This document shows, one piece after another, positions 37,346 through 47,081 of a stretch of 64,000 bases of DNA. The notes below the pieces were generated by a model. It was not told the DNA's origin. It saw only the letters and a program-made list of their open reading frames with translations, and did not search any database. Both the position numbers and the translations under genes were made by a program. The stretch is from an uncultured Saprospiraceae bacterium (GTDB taxonomy: Bacteria; Bacteroidota; Bacteroidia; Chitinophagales; Saprospiraceae). The stretch's first letter is position 1, and each line of letters opens with the position of its first letter. The stretch spans positions 1-64,000 of the forward strand of contig CALDYY010000067.1 of NCBI GenBank assembly GCA_937944245.1, written 5' to 3'.

Positions 37346-38980
37346 CTATTTTAATAGTTCTTTGTATCTTGATGGATCATTAAGTAAGCGGATAGCTTCC
37401 TTTATTTCAATATCATTGCGCAAGCCAATTTTTACAGCACCTTCTTGATAAAAATAGCGACCAGCAATTTCTTTTTCAATAATGTCTGTAATTGTATCTT
37501 CGTATTTCATTAATTCTGCGCGCTTGGTTTTTACCATTTCTTTCTTGATGTTATCTAACGTTGCTTTCATGGCATAACCGTCTTTTTCGGATTGATCTTC
37601 TAGTTCCTTTAATAATTTCTCGGTTTTGGTATTATATTGGAAATTTTGCATTTCTACAAAATCAAGAAAACTTTTAAAGTCGTTAAATTTGAGGCTCATC
37701 AGTTCACCCACCGATTCCTTTCCTGCACAATATTGTGTGACATAGTCAAAAATGATATTGCTACGTTCTAATTGTCTAAGCAAATTAGAACTACCATCGC
37801 GGTCAATAAGAATATCTGGGCTTACACCACCGCCATCAAAAACTTGACGACCATTCCTAGTTTTAAATGGTGTTCTTTTTTCATCGGGAATGTCCACAGG
37901 TTCGCCATTTTCATACTCCACTGCTTGAATGCAGCGTCCACTTGGAATGTAGTATTTAGCAGTTGTCATTTTCACTTTAGCATTGTAGCCAATGTCGCGT
38001 GTATTTTGCACTAAACCTTTGCCAAAGGAACGTTGACCAATCAATACGCCACGATCATAGTCTTGTATAGCACCTGCCACAATTTCTGATGCTGATGCCG
38101 AGCGGTTGTTGATTAGCACAACTACTGGAATATCGGTATCTACAGGGTTGTTCAGTGTTCTAAAACTTCTATCCCAATCTTTGACACGACCTTTAGTAGT
38201 GGCAACTAATTCATTTTTAGGAATAAAAATATTGGTAACGTTTATTGCTTCTAACAATAATCCACCACCATTTCCCCTCAAATCAAAAACAATGCCTTTT
38301 AGGTTAGGGTTTTTGTCCTTCAAGTCCTTAATGGCTTTAGCTACATTACTTCCTGCGTCTCTGGTGAAGGTAGTTAATGAAACATATCCAATGTTTTCAG
38401 CAATGATGTCGTGATGAGGTACGTTTTCTACTTTTACATCCTCTCTGATAATTTTTACTTTAAAATCTTCATTCTTACCTGGTCGGCGAATTTGTAGAAT
38501 AACCTCTGTTCCTGGAAACCCGCGTAGTATTTCTTCAATATCTTCTTCACTTTTACCTTTAGCGTCTTTGCCGTCAATAGCAATAATTTGGTCGCCCACT
38601 TTTAAGCCAGCTTTGTCGGCAGGTTGATCTTTGAATAGCTCTGTTACGGTGAAGTAGTCGCCTATTTTTCTGCTTTCTATCCCGATACCATGATATTTAC
38701 CTTCCTGCACGAAACGAAAGTCTTCAATTTGAGCTTCTGAAATATAATTCGTGTAAGGGTCAAGTGAACTGACCATAGCATCTACACCAATTCTCATGAA
38801 TTTAGACGGTTCTATTTCATCTACATAGTAGGTGTTAATCTCTTTATACAAATTAGCAAAGAGTTCAATATTTTTAGCAATTTCAAAGTATTTACTGTTA
38901 TTGCTCCAAAAGAACCCCAACGAAGCAACAGCAATGAGGATTGCACCAAATAAACCTAAAAATTTTGTTCTTTTTTTCAT
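37346..38980 (-). CDS. S41 carboxy-terminal processing protease (CtpA-like)
   Basis: About 544 aa starting MKKRTKFLGLFGAILIAVASLGFFW, a signal anchor; an upstream ATG 21 bp earlier is less likely. PDZ domain HGIGIESRKIGDYFTVTELF and PADKAGLKVGDQIIAIDG, and S41 core VFDLRGNGGG, NNRSASASEIVAGAIQDYDRGVLIG (Ser nucleophile), RSFGKGLVQ (Lys base). The C-terminal helical tail is shorter than in the Prc-type protein at 8027. It processes periplasmic substrates. Confidence 0.93.
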   Translation of the reverse strand: MKKRTKFLGLFGAILIAVASLGFFWSNNSKYFEIAKNIELFANLYKEINTYYVDEIEPSKFMRIGVDAMVSSLDPYTNYISEAQIEDFRFVQEGKYHGIGIESRKIGDYFTVTELFKDQPADKAGLKVGDQIIAIDGKDAKGKSEEDIEEILRGFPGTEVILQIRRPGKNEDFKVKIIREDVKVENVPHHDIIAENIGYVSLTTFTRDAGSNVAKAIKDLKDKNPNLKGIVFDLRGNGGGLLLEAINVTNIFIPKNELVATTKGRVKDWDRSFRTLNNPVDTDIPVVVLINNRSASASEIVAGAIQDYDRGVLIGQRSFGKGLVQNTRDIGYNAKVKMTTAKYYIPSGRCIQAVEYENGEPVDIPDEKRTPFKTRNGRQVFDGGGVSPDILIDRDGSSNLLRQLERSNIIFDYVTQYCAGKESVGELMSLKFNDFKSFLDFVEMQNFQYNTKTEKLLKELEDQSEKDGYAMKATLDNIKKEMVKTKRAELMKYEDTITDIIEKEIAGRYFYQEGAVKIGLRNDIEIKEAIRLLNDPSRYKELLK

Positions 38981-39234
38981 GCTAAATTGAGCTTGAATCA
39001 ATGATGATTAACAATAACGATTTTTTTAATTAAATATTGATTGAACCTAGTTTACTATATAGAACCTGTTAGACATAAAAAAAGTTAGGACGATACTATT
39101 TTTTGTAAAATATGATTTTTTTGATTTGTTATCTTTTACACTGTTGAATTAATTTTCTTTGCTATTTTAGTAATTTAAGCAATTTTATTTGTTAATTTTA
39201 ATGAAATAAAATGTGTCAACAATCTGACCAATAT

Positions 39235-39282
39235 ATGACTAAATTACTTTTAGTAGAAGATGAAGCCAACGTAGTATCTACC
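39235..39282 (+). pseudogene. Vestigial N-terminus of a second response regulator
   Basis: ATG 39235 starts MTKLLLVEDEANVVS, the classic opening strand and acidic pair of an OmpR-type receiver domain. After 16 codons the similarity ends and the frame runs on into unrelated sequence up to the true regulator at 39358. It looks like the remnant of a deleted regulator gene. Confidence 0.5.
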
Positions 39283-39357
39283 TCAACCATCCTCTGTATC
39301 AACTTTATTTGTACGTTCAAAGTCAATACTATTGAACAAATACAAAACGAAGACACC

Positions 39358-39972
39358 ATGAACAACCAACTACGCATTCTCATTATTGAAGACGAACCTT
39401 TAATAGCGGAAGACCTTGCCGACTTGTGCAAACTAAACGGTTATGAGGTATGTGGAACGATTTATCATGCAACTGCGGCACTATCTGCTATTCAGACGCA
39501 TCAACCCAACTTAGTCTTAATAGATATTAATCTACAATCCACTATTGACGGAGTGGACATTGCCGAGCATTTGAAGCGCAATTACATGATTCCCTTTATT
39601 TTCATTACTTCTTATGCCGATAAACATACCCTTGCTAAAGCTAAAGAAGTCGGCCCGTTGGGTTACATCGTTAAGCCCTTCAGTAAAGAGCAACTTTATT
39701 CTACTATTGAAATTGCTTGTGAGCAACTTCATAAACTAATAGATACATTATTGGATATAACTAAAATTAACAAGCGGTTAGACGCACCTTTGAGTGTACG
39801 TGAAACAGAGGTCTTGAATTGTGTTTTTAAAGGTATGGACACAGGAACAGTCGCAAAAGCCTTATTTATTAGCAATAATACAGTGAAATTTCACCTCAAA
39901 AATTTATATAATAAGTTTAATGTAAGTAGCCGAACAGAGCTACTGGTAAGAATCAGAGAATGGACGAACTGA
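39358..39972 (+). CDS. Response regulator with LuxR-type HTH (orphan)
   Basis: 204 aa. Receiver domain: acidic pair in LIIEDEPL, phospho-acceptor Asp55 in LVLIDINL, Thr/Ser in FITSYAD and Lys in GYIVKPF. A GerE/LuxR helix-turn-helix follows (SVRETEVLNCVFKGMDTGTVAKAL, NNTVKFHLKNLYNKF). No histidine kinase lies nearby. The frame is open back to 39211, but the extra residues are not a receiver domain, except for a short vestige, so ATG 39358 is chosen. Targets are unknown. Confidence 0.88.
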   Translation: MNNQLRILIIEDEPLIAEDLADLCKLNGYEVCGTIYHATAALSAIQTHQPNLVLIDINLQSTIDGVDIAEHLKRNYMIPFIFITSYADKHTLAKAKEVGPLGYIVKPFSKEQLYSTIEIACEQLHKLIDTLLDITKINKRLDAPLSVRETEVLNCVFKGMDTGTVAKALFISNNTVKFHLKNLYNKFNVSSRTELLVRIREWTN

Positions 39973-39980
39973 AGTAAGGT

Positions 39981-40014
39981 AGATGATGAGCAGAAAATAG
40001 ACTGCTCATCATCT
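39981..40014. terminator. Bidirectional hairpin terminator
   Basis: Perfect 13-bp arms AGATGATGAGCAG/CTGCTCATCATCT with an 8-nt loop between two convergent genes. Confidence 0.75.
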
Positions 40015-40033
40015 GAATAGTTTCTACTAAGAA

Positions 40034-40648
40034 CTAATACAAATCAAAGTTTTTGTAGTAGCTTTTGCCATCTACACTAATTTGGAGTACATAATTATCT
40101 GGTTCTAAACTGGATAAATTGTATTGTTTCTTTACCGCAGAAGTAACAACTTCCTTCGTTTCGTAAATAATTTGCCCATCCCTCAAGATAGTTACAATCA
40201 CTTTTTTTGCCAATGCGGTAGGTGCTAATTGGAAAGCCACAGCCTTTCCATTCACTTCAAGCGTTGGGGACTTAATGACCATGCGCTCGTTTTGTAGTAC
40301 CTCTATTTCATTTTTCTTTACCAAAATAGGCTGAACGATTTCTTCTGTTTCGCGGATAACATAAAATGTATATTTACCTTCATCTAAGCGTTTTAAATCC
40401 AATCGTTTAGCAAATGCTGCTTTCTTATAAATGTTCTCTGCAAATATATTTTGCCCTTTTTCATTCTTCAAGTACACTTGCGTGTTTTGATCAAGCAAAT
40501 TAGCTAGATATACATTTACGTCCATAGAAGATGGGGCACTTTCTATTCTAACGATAGGAGTTACCTCTTGTGCAAAAGAAAATTTGGTTGCTGCGAAAAG
40601 CAATGCAAAAATCAACGCAATGGAAAGATTTTTTTTCAAATTTTTCAT
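40034..40648 (-). CDS. Secreted Bacteroidota protein with tandem beta domains, unknown function
   Basis: 204 aa with signal peptide LSIALIFALLFAATKFSFAQ. Two similar beta-sandwich-like halves can be seen, each with an outer segment and a final Y-x-F/L-x-I strand: VYLKNEKGQNIFAENIY with GKYTFYVIRE, and VTILRDGQIIYETKEV with DNYVLQISVDGKSYYKNFDLY. This resembles T9SS-type surface modules but has no clear sorting signal. No enzyme motif. 40649-40911 (263 bp, upstream) holds nothing recognisable. Confidence 0.6.
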   Translation of the reverse strand: MKNLKKNLSIALIFALLFAATKFSFAQEVTPIVRIESAPSSMDVNVYLANLLDQNTQVYLKNEKGQNIFAENIYKKAAFAKRLDLKRLDEGKYTFYVIRETEEIVQPILVKKNEIEVLQNERMVIKSPTLEVNGKAVAFQLAPTALAKKVIVTILRDGQIIYETKEVVTSAVKKQYNLSSLEPDNYVLQISVDGKSYYKNFDLY

Positions 40649-40911
40649 AATAACAGTCGTTTAATTTGAGTAAAAAACAATTCACTTTTTTTGAATTATA
40701 TCGCAATTTATGCTTTAAAACACAAGGAAGATAGGTTAAGTTGCAGATTGCACGAGAGGTGAAGAACAGATGAAGATTTTCATTTTTGATTTCCAAATAA
40801 AATTTTTCTTTTAGGATTTGTTCAATTTTTGGAGAAGGAGTGCACTCGTTTGAGTGGATACAATCGTTTCTTTTACAAGAATGTTAAATTTTGTTAATTT
40901 TTTTGTAAAAC

Positions 40912-42363
40912 TTAATTTGATTTCCAAAAATAAGGAGTGAACGGGACCAAAATAGTAAAAAGCTCTAGACGACCAAGCAACATTAAGAAGCCCAATATCC
41001 ATTTTGCAGCCGTAGGTACTTCTGCAAAATTACTGATAGGACCTACCGAACCAATACCTGGTCCCACATTGCCTAGCGAAGTTGCTACTGCTCCGATAGC
41101 CGATAAAAAATCCATACCCAAAGCAGTTACAACAATGCTTCCAATAACAAAAAGTGCTAAGTAAATGAGTAAAAATACTAAGATATGCGTCATTATTCTT
41201 GGTGCAACGGTAACGTTGTTCACCCGAAGTGGTATAATGGCTTTCGGATGTAGAAGGCGTTTGAACTCCAAAAAAGAGTTTTTAAAAAAGACCAAATGTC
41301 GTATGAGTTTTATGCCCCCACTAGTTGAACCCGCACATGCACCAGAAAATAACAAAATGAAGAACAACAAAGTAACTACTTCCGAATAGCTGGTATAATC
41401 TGCGGAAACAAAGCCTGTGGTGGTAATGATAGAAACAACTTGAAAAGTGCTATCTCTAAAAGATTGTTCTAAGGGAAGTCCTTTTCTGAAATACAGATAA
41501 AACATTAGCCCAATTGAAGTGGTCAAGACCAAGAAAAGATAGGCTTTAAATTCATCACTTTTCCAAATATTGCGAAAGTGCCCTTGTAGCCCTAAGTAAA
41601 TGACGCTGTAATTGATACCAGCAATGAACATAAATATAATGATGGTATATTGAATGATGGGTATGTTGTAGTACATCATACTAGCATTTTTGGTGGAAAA
41701 CCCACCGGTAGCCATCGTGGTCAAGCTATGATTGATAGCATCATATAAGGTCATCCCTTCCAAAGCGAGTAGAATAGTTAGCAATACAGTTAATCCAACA
41801 TAAATGAGCCAAAGCCTTTTAGCGGTCTCTTGTATTCTTGGGTGTAATTTGTCAGAAGTTGGACCAGGTGCTTCTGCTACAAATAGCTCTACGCCACCTA
41901 TACCTAATAATGGGAATAAGGCAACAGTGAGTACAATGATACCCATGCCGCCAATCCACTGCGTAAGGCTGCGCCAATAGAGGATACCTTTAGGCAGACT
42001 TTCAATATCCCTTATAATGCTAGCTCCTGTGGTAGTCATACCTGAAACGCTTTCAAAAAAAGCATCTGTAACATTCGAGACACTACCGCTAATGAGATAA
42101 GGTAGCATTCCAAATAAAATCATCATCAACCAGCCGATGAACACAATTAAATACCCTGTGCGCTTATTGACTTTGGTGTTTTTATTGGCAGTAATGAACC
42201 ATAGCACTCCCCCTATGACAATGGAGATGCCACCAGAAATTAGTAGTGCTTTCCAATCATTTTCTTGAAAGGCAAAAGAGAAAATAATGCCAGTTAACAT
42301 CAGCAATCCAATCAAGATGAGCTGAACACCTACAACTTTCAGGATGGCATAACCTTGTATCAT
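40912..42363 (-). CDS. trkH: Trk/Ktr potassium uptake channel subunit TrkH
   Basis: 483-aa membrane protein with the four M1-P-M2 repeats. Selectivity-filter regions are recognisable as MTTTGASI, MATGGFS, ITTTGFVS and TSLGNVGPG. It imports potassium together with the cytosolic RCK-type TrkA. Its ATG overlaps the trkA stop by 4 bp (ATGA), so the two are translationally coupled. Confidence 0.95.
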   Translation of the reverse strand: MIQGYAILKVVGVQLILIGLLMLTGIIFSFAFQENDWKALLISGGISIVIGGVLWFITANKNTKVNKRTGYLIVFIGWLMMILFGMLPYLISGSVSNVTDAFFESVSGMTTTGASIIRDIESLPKGILYWRSLTQWIGGMGIIVLTVALFPLLGIGGVELFVAEAPGPTSDKLHPRIQETAKRLWLIYVGLTVLLTILLALEGMTLYDAINHSLTTMATGGFSTKNASMMYYNIPIIQYTIIIFMFIAGINYSVIYLGLQGHFRNIWKSDEFKAYLFLVLTTSIGLMFYLYFRKGLPLEQSFRDSTFQVVSIITTTGFVSADYTSYSEVVTLLFFILLFSGACAGSTSGGIKLIRHLVFFKNSFLEFKRLLHPKAIIPLRVNNVTVAPRIMTHILVFLLIYLALFVIGSIVVTALGMDFLSAIGAVATSLGNVGPGIGSVGPISNFAEVPTAAKWILGFLMLLGRLELFTILVPFTPYFWKSN

Positions 42364-43700
42364 CGGAAGAGTTTGTCTAGTCTTCCAACGGCATCAGGAC
42401 GTGCAAGTACAATGACTTTGTCACCTTTTTGAAGTTGAAAATCACCGTCTGGAATGAAAGATTCGTTGTTTCGGATAACCCCTCCTACTAAAGCTGTTTG
42501 AGGAAAATGAAGGTGCTTTATAGGTTTTTTAGTAAGTTGGTTATCTTTTTGTAGTTCATACTCAATCACTTCGGCATCCACGCCATGTAGGCTAGTAATC
42601 GCCTCTACTTTTCCTTTTCTGATGTATCGGAAAATATTGTTGGCGGCAATTAATTTTTTATTGATAAGCGTATCCACTCCAATTTCCTGTGAAATATGAG
42701 TGTAGGCTTTGTTCTCTACTTGAGCAATTGTCTTATAAACACCTAAGTTCTTGGCAGTTAGGCTCGCAATGATGTTGATTTCAGCATTGATAGTCAACGC
42801 AATAAAGGCATCCATATTTTTTAAGCCCTCTTCAATTAATGCTTCTGTATTACTTGGATCGGCATTGATAACCAGTGTACTAGGTAAATGGTCGGCTAGG
42901 AACTTGCAGCGGTCTTTACTTGATTCTACAAGTATAACATTGTAATCTTCTTCCAATATTTTAGCGGTTTCATAAGCAATTCCCGTGCCACCAATAATCA
43001 TAATATCTTTGATAGTCTTCTTGGAAGCGCCTACAAATTCTTCTAAATGACAAATTTTTTGGCTGGGGGTAATGAAATAAACATGGTCATTTCTATGCAA
43101 CTGTGTGTTGCCTCTCGGTATAATGGTCTGACTACCACGTAAAATAGCAATTGGGCGGTAGTTGTTGCGTGAGGTATCTTGATAAACTTCGGCTAATTTT
43201 TGATTTAAAATAGTAGAGTTGCCATTCAAGGTAACCCCAACTAAAGAGATTTTTCCTTCCTCAAATTCAAAAACATCCGTGAAGGTACACTGCGCTACAA
43301 GGCGTTTTATTTCTTCAGCCGCCAGCAAACTAGGAGAAATTAGAGCATCAATACCTAAAGATTGAAACATTTTAAGTTGCTCGGGCATTAGAAACTCTGA
43401 ATTTTTAACACGAGCAATACATTGTTTTGCGCCTAATTGCTTTGCTAAGATGGCAGTTATTAAATTATTTTTCTCAGAAGTGGTTACTGCGATTACTAAC
43501 TGTGCGTTTTCTATATCTGCATTTTTCAATACTTCAATAGAAGCAGAATCGCCTTCTAATGTCAATACATCTAAATGAGTAGAGGCGTAGCTTAACACAT
43601 CTTTGCTATTGTCAATTAGGACAATATCTTTATTTTCAAATGCTAGCAACTCTGCAATATGGAAACCGACATCTCCTGCTCCCGCAATTACGATTTTCAT
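42360..43700 (-). CDS. trkA: Trk potassium transporter NAD-binding subunit TrkA
   Basis: 446 aa with two RCK units: Rossmann starts MKIVIAGAGDVGFHIAELL and IMIIGGTGIAYETAKIL, each followed by a TrkA-C domain. The first has the G-x-G-x-x-G and acidic strand-end VLIDN of an NAD-binding site. It gates TrkH. The 205-bp upstream region 43701-43905 shows no clear promoter match. Confidence 0.95.
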   Translation of the reverse strand: MKIVIAGAGDVGFHIAELLAFENKDIVLIDNSKDVLSYASTHLDVLTLEGDSASIEVLKNADIENAQLVIAVTTSEKNNLITAILAKQLGAKQCIARVKNSEFLMPEQLKMFQSLGIDALISPSLLAAEEIKRLVAQCTFTDVFEFEEGKISLVGVTLNGNSTILNQKLAEVYQDTSRNNYRPIAILRGSQTIIPRGNTQLHRNDHVYFITPSQKICHLEEFVGASKKTIKDIMIIGGTGIAYETAKILEEDYNVILVESSKDRCKFLADHLPSTLVINADPSNTEALIEEGLKNMDAFIALTINAEINIIASLTAKNLGVYKTIAQVENKAYTHISQEIGVDTLINKKLIAANNIFRYIRKGKVEAITSLHGVDAEVIEYELQKDNQLTKKPIKHLHFPQTALVGGVIRNNESFIPDGDFQLQKGDKVIVLARPDAVGRLDKLFR

Positions 43701-43905
43701 TTTATTCGATTAAGATTTAATCAGCGTTATAAAACTAGATAATGTTCTTTAAAGTTCAATAAGGCTCATTTCACATTACAAATATCGAACTAACTTACTC
43801 ATTTTATAATAATCGGTGTAATTTATTCTTCTGCTTTGCTCAACTTTGAGTTCGATACAATGTTTGTTTTAATAGATTTATTCTAAACAAGAAATAAAAT
43901 TAATC

Positions 43906-44520
43906 ATGGAAAATACTGTTGTTAAAAGTCCAGTAATGCTTTATACAGAGCAAACACCAAATCCTGAGTCCTTAAAATTTGTTACCAACAGAATGTTATT
44001 TAAGGGAACTGCTGACTATAGAGAAGAAAATTTGGCTAGAGAATGGTCTCCTTTGGCTTCTGCTTTGTTTGACTTTCCTTACGTGAAAGGGGTTTACATC
44101 TGCAACAATTTTGTAACCGTAACTAAAGAATTTAACTACGGTTGGGATGACATTAAGTTGAAAATCAAGGATTTTATTAAAAATTATATTGAAGAAGGTG
44201 GCGAAATTGTCAAAGAAGGTTTTGAAGAAGCCATGAAGCAGTTGGAGGAATCCAGAGGGGCAAGCTATCAATATAGCGAAGACGAAGTAGAAACGGTCAA
44301 AAAAATCAAGGATTTAATTGATACTTATGTAAAACCAGCCGTAGAAATGGATGGTGGTAATATTGAGTTCAAATCCTTTAAAGAGGGTATTGTGAATGTA
44401 ATTTTGCAGGGTTCTTGCAGTGGCTGTCCATCCTCGACGGTAACCTTGAAAGCAGGTATTGAGGGAATGCTAAAACGCATGGTGCCAGAAGTGAAGGAAG
44501 TAGTTTCTGAAATGGGATAA
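43906..44520 (+). CDS. NifU-family Fe-S scaffold protein (Nfu)
   Basis: 204 aa. An N-terminal Nfu-N domain (TEQTPNPESLKFVTNRM, PLASALFDFPYVKGVYI) and a C-terminal NifU domain with VEMDGGNIEFKSF and the cluster-binding GSCSGCPSSTVTLKAGIE (CxxC). It carries 4Fe-4S clusters to target apoproteins. The domain order and length fit the mitochondrial/bacterial NFU1 type. It is monocistronic, ended by the hairpin at 44540. Confidence 0.95.
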   Translation: MENTVVKSPVMLYTEQTPNPESLKFVTNRMLFKGTADYREENLAREWSPLASALFDFPYVKGVYICNNFVTVTKEFNYGWDDIKLKIKDFIKNYIEEGGEIVKEGFEEAMKQLEESRGASYQYSEDEVETVKKIKDLIDTYVKPAVEMDGGNIEFKSFKEGIVNVILQGSCSGCPSSTVTLKAGIEGMLKRMVPEVKEVVSEMG

Positions 44521-44539
44521 AATCCTTTAATTCATTGGG

Positions 44540-44568
44540 TTGTTGAAGCCTTTGTAAGGCTTCAACAA
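44540..44568 (+). terminator. Terminator after the Nfu gene
   Basis: Perfect 13-bp arms TTGTTGAAGCCTT/AAGGCTTCAACAA around TGT. Confidence 0.75.
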
Positions 44569-44588
44569 TTATCGAAAAACCGAACAGC

Positions 44589-45116
44589 ATGACAAACGAT
44601 TATACCAATACATTTCACGAATTATTACTCAACGAAACAAAAAGAAGGCTTTTTGAGGAAGGTGTTACTCGAATTGAGAAATGTCTAAACATGCTCAATG
44701 AGCAGCAAATTTGGTATCGCCCAAATGAGCAAAGCAATAGCATAGGTAATTTGGTCCTACATCTTTGTGGCAATGTGCGACAATGGATTGTTTCTGGCTT
44801 AGGTAATGCAGCGGATACTCGTCAGCGTCAATTAGAATTTGATGAACAAGGACCAATATCTACCTCCGCTTTATTAGAGCGCTTGCACCAAGTAATGGCA
44901 GAGGTAGAAATGGTATTAATGCAATTAACTCCCGACGATTTACTGCAAGGAAAAAACATACAAGGTTTTCAGGAAACAGGTTTGAGCGTATTGGTACATG
45001 TAGTAGAGCATTTTTCCTATCATGTCGGGCAAATTACTTACATTACTAAATGGTTGACCAATCAATCCACTGATTACTATGGTGGTCTGAATTTGGAAAT
45101 TAAGAATCAACTTTAA
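44589..45116 (+). CDS. DinB/DUF1572-family protein
   Basis: 175 aa, helical bundle. Candidate metal triad His58 (NLVLHLCGN), His141 and His145 (VVEHFSYHVGQITY), the DinB/YfiT-fold pattern. The biochemical role is unknown. Its 3' end overlaps the convergent patatin gene by 17 bp. A second, unrelated-context DinB protein is in the arsenic operon at 15507. Confidence 0.8.
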   Translation: MTNDYTNTFHELLLNETKRRLFEEGVTRIEKCLNMLNEQQIWYRPNEQSNSIGNLVLHLCGNVRQWIVSGLGNAADTRQRQLEFDEQGPISTSALLERLHQVMAEVEMVLMQLTPDDLLQGKNIQGFQETGLSVLVHVVEHFSYHVGQITYITKWLTNQSTDYYGGLNLEIKNQL

Positions 45117-46362
45117 TAGAAGGCGACCAGCGTAATACATCGTTCCAACCTTGACTAAAGGTTTCATGCCCTAGCAAGCATTTCATGTGTTTGTCATTGC
45201 GAATCGGTTGGTTAGGTAGTTTATCATTTAACCAAAGATTGGTGAAATGTTCTAATAGTTCAACATCCTTTAAATCAGTAGCATCGAAATCTAGTTTTGT
45301 CAGTTGCTCAAATTCAGTAGCTGTCAATCCTTCGGGAATTGTCCAAGTCAGTTTGTCCTTTATACTCATTAAATTAGGTTGTAGCATCGGATTTAACCGA
45401 ACAAAGTTTTGGCTGCGCACAGGCAAATCTGGGTACATAATGGCGTATGACATATAAGTAGCTGCATCTGGCGGGTCACCAAGTATTGCTGTTGTCATTT
45501 TCAATACATCGTTCACAAAAGAAGGGGAAATATTTTTTTCTATCAAGAAATCATGAGTAGTATGCAAATTATCCTTAAGTGGCAAGGAAATATGACCTGT
45601 ACCAATTGAAAGCACCTGAATATCGTTTAATGATACACCATTGGTAACAGTTTCGACAATAGCGGAAAGTATAGGATTGTTGTAACCGCCCACTGCCCCA
45701 TCCCAGTATCTATCAGATTCACCACTATCTGGTGTATTGTAGTCTAGCAAAGCGGGTTCATCGAAATAGTTGATTGGTGCATTGGTGCTGGTATGAATTG
45801 CCTGTGTAAGTGTAATGTCGCTTTTACTTATTTGCTCTGAAGAATTGTCATAGGCTGAGTATATGGTAACCGTCCTAGATTTGCTGTGGGTATCGGAGCG
45901 AAAAAACTTAGAGCGATTTCTGTTATAGTCAAAAGCAACAATTAGAAAATGAGTAGGGCGTTCACCACCTATTAGGGCAGGCACTTCGTACATGGGGATG
46001 CTACTTACCTGAGGCAAGAGTTTCAAAAAAGTATCGTACTTGCGACGAGTAGAGTAACGAGGTCCTACACCGCCTAGTCGAGTAATTCTATCGAAAAAGC
46101 GACGTTCTCCAAAATTAAGTTTAGAATAAATGCTGTTGAGAATACTAGGGTCTTTAAAAAATTGCTCTAACTCGGAGGGACGATAGTTCTCTGCTAACCC
46201 TGCTGCCACAATACTTCCTCCAGAGTTGGCAGCGACTAAATCAAATTTCTGTAGGATTTCTCTACCTGGTAAATCACCAAAAATATGCTTTAATGTTTTA
46301 ATTTGGATGATAGACCAAGAGCCTCCGCCGTCCATAGAAAGTATTCGATAGGGTGTATTCAT
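45100..46362 (-). CDS. Patatin-like phospholipase
   Basis: 420 aa. Glycine-rich oxyanion motif ILSMDGGGSWS (residues 8-16), nucleophile elbow VAANSGGSIVA with Ser47 (A-N-S-G-G, the first Gly of GxSxG replaced by Ala) and the dyad Asp in RYWDGAVGGYNNP. This is a lipid acyl hydrolase of the patatin family, cytoplasmic by sequence. No cyclase or other signalling gene adjoins it. Its 3' end overlaps the DinB gene. Confidence 0.85.
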   Translation of the reverse strand: MNTPYRILSMDGGGSWSIIQIKTLKHIFGDLPGREILQKFDLVAANSGGSIVAAGLAENYRPSELEQFFKDPSILNSIYSKLNFGERRFFDRITRLGGVGPRYSTRRKYDTFLKLLPQVSSIPMYEVPALIGGERPTHFLIVAFDYNRNRSKFFRSDTHSKSRTVTIYSAYDNSSEQISKSDITLTQAIHTSTNAPINYFDEPALLDYNTPDSGESDRYWDGAVGGYNNPILSAIVETVTNGVSLNDIQVLSIGTGHISLPLKDNLHTTHDFLIEKNISPSFVNDVLKMTTAILGDPPDAATYMSYAIMYPDLPVRSQNFVRLNPMLQPNLMSIKDKLTWTIPEGLTATEFEQLTKLDFDATDLKDVELLEHFTNLWLNDKLPNQPIRNDKHMKCLLGHETFSQGWNDVLRWSPSIKVDS

Positions 46363-46435
46363 TTAGTTTTTACTTCTTTTTATCCTAAAATTAAATCAGC
46401 TTTAAAACGAAATAAACACGCAACAGTTTCCTTTA

Positions 46436-46873
46436 TCAAATGCTTATATATTTAGCAGTAAGCCATAATAGGACACCGCTGCGTAAAGTCCAAAGTATAG
46501 TTCTTATCCAATTTGTTTGCACGAGTTGCCGATGCGCTATTGCATCAAAGGATTGACTGAGTTTGTTGTGCAAAGGTACTTGGAGGGCAAAGGTAGAAAG
46601 CCAAATGAGCAATAGCATCGTAAACGCAATCCATAAAGGAGTTGTAGGAATATCATTAGGAAAAAGCACTAGCGCGCCACCCGTTGCTATTTCGAGCATC
46701 ATCACGGGCAACACTATCCACGTAATCGTTTGCGTGTGGCGAGCTTCGTAATCCAAAAAAAAGGCTTCTCCTACGCCGTCCATTAAAGGATAGTGCACAA
46801 TTTGTACCATCCAAATAAGCCCCGCCATAAAAACAGTGGCAAATAAATGTGCTAAAAAAATGTAAGACATCAT
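46436..46873 (-). CDS. Four-helix integral membrane protein, unknown function
   Basis: 145 aa, starting MMSYIFLAHLFATVFMAGLIWMVQIVHYPLM. Four hydrophobic segments are clear; a conserved-looking ARHTQTITW lies between helices 1 and 2. It resembles small DUF1772-like or DUF4149-like membrane proteins. It lies 73 bp upstream of the patatin gene on the same strand, and a link is possible. Confidence 0.6.
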   Translation of the reverse strand: MMSYIFLAHLFATVFMAGLIWMVQIVHYPLMDGVGEAFFLDYEARHTQTITWIVLPVMMLEIATGGALVLFPNDIPTTPLWIAFTMLLLIWLSTFALQVPLHNKLSQSFDAIAHRQLVQTNWIRTILWTLRSGVLLWLTAKYISI

Positions 46874-46972
46874 CTCGTTTTTGCAGCCAACAAGACTAGT
46901 TTAAAATAGTTCAGTATTATCGTTTTAGCACTTCCCAGAAGTCTGCTTCACACGCCTTTTCGTCAACTAAAT

Positions 46973-47018
46973 TTTGCTTTTTTTGTTAATTGTAGAATTG
47001 TAAACCAAAAAAAGCAAA
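46973..47018 (+). other. Hairpin upstream of the xisH-like gene
   Basis: Perfect 13-bp arms TTTGCTTTTTTTG/CAAAAAAAGCAAA with a 20-nt loop, 64 bp before the XisH frame. Confidence 0.5.
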
Positions 47019-47081
47019 CTTGTAAGTTCTATTTTTGTTTTATTAATCATTGTAGAAATTAATTTTAATCGCTTACAGTGA

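Noticed and set aside
40783-40930. Direct repeat of TTTGATTTCCAAA-like sequence near trkH
   Set aside because: Only two 11-bp copies in AT-rich DNA, one within the trkH end; no sign of an element.
45100-46362. Patatin as a CBASS (CapV-like) effector
   Set aside because: No cyclic-nucleotide synthase, E1/E2 or HORMA gene is adjacent; neighbours are DinB and a small membrane protein.
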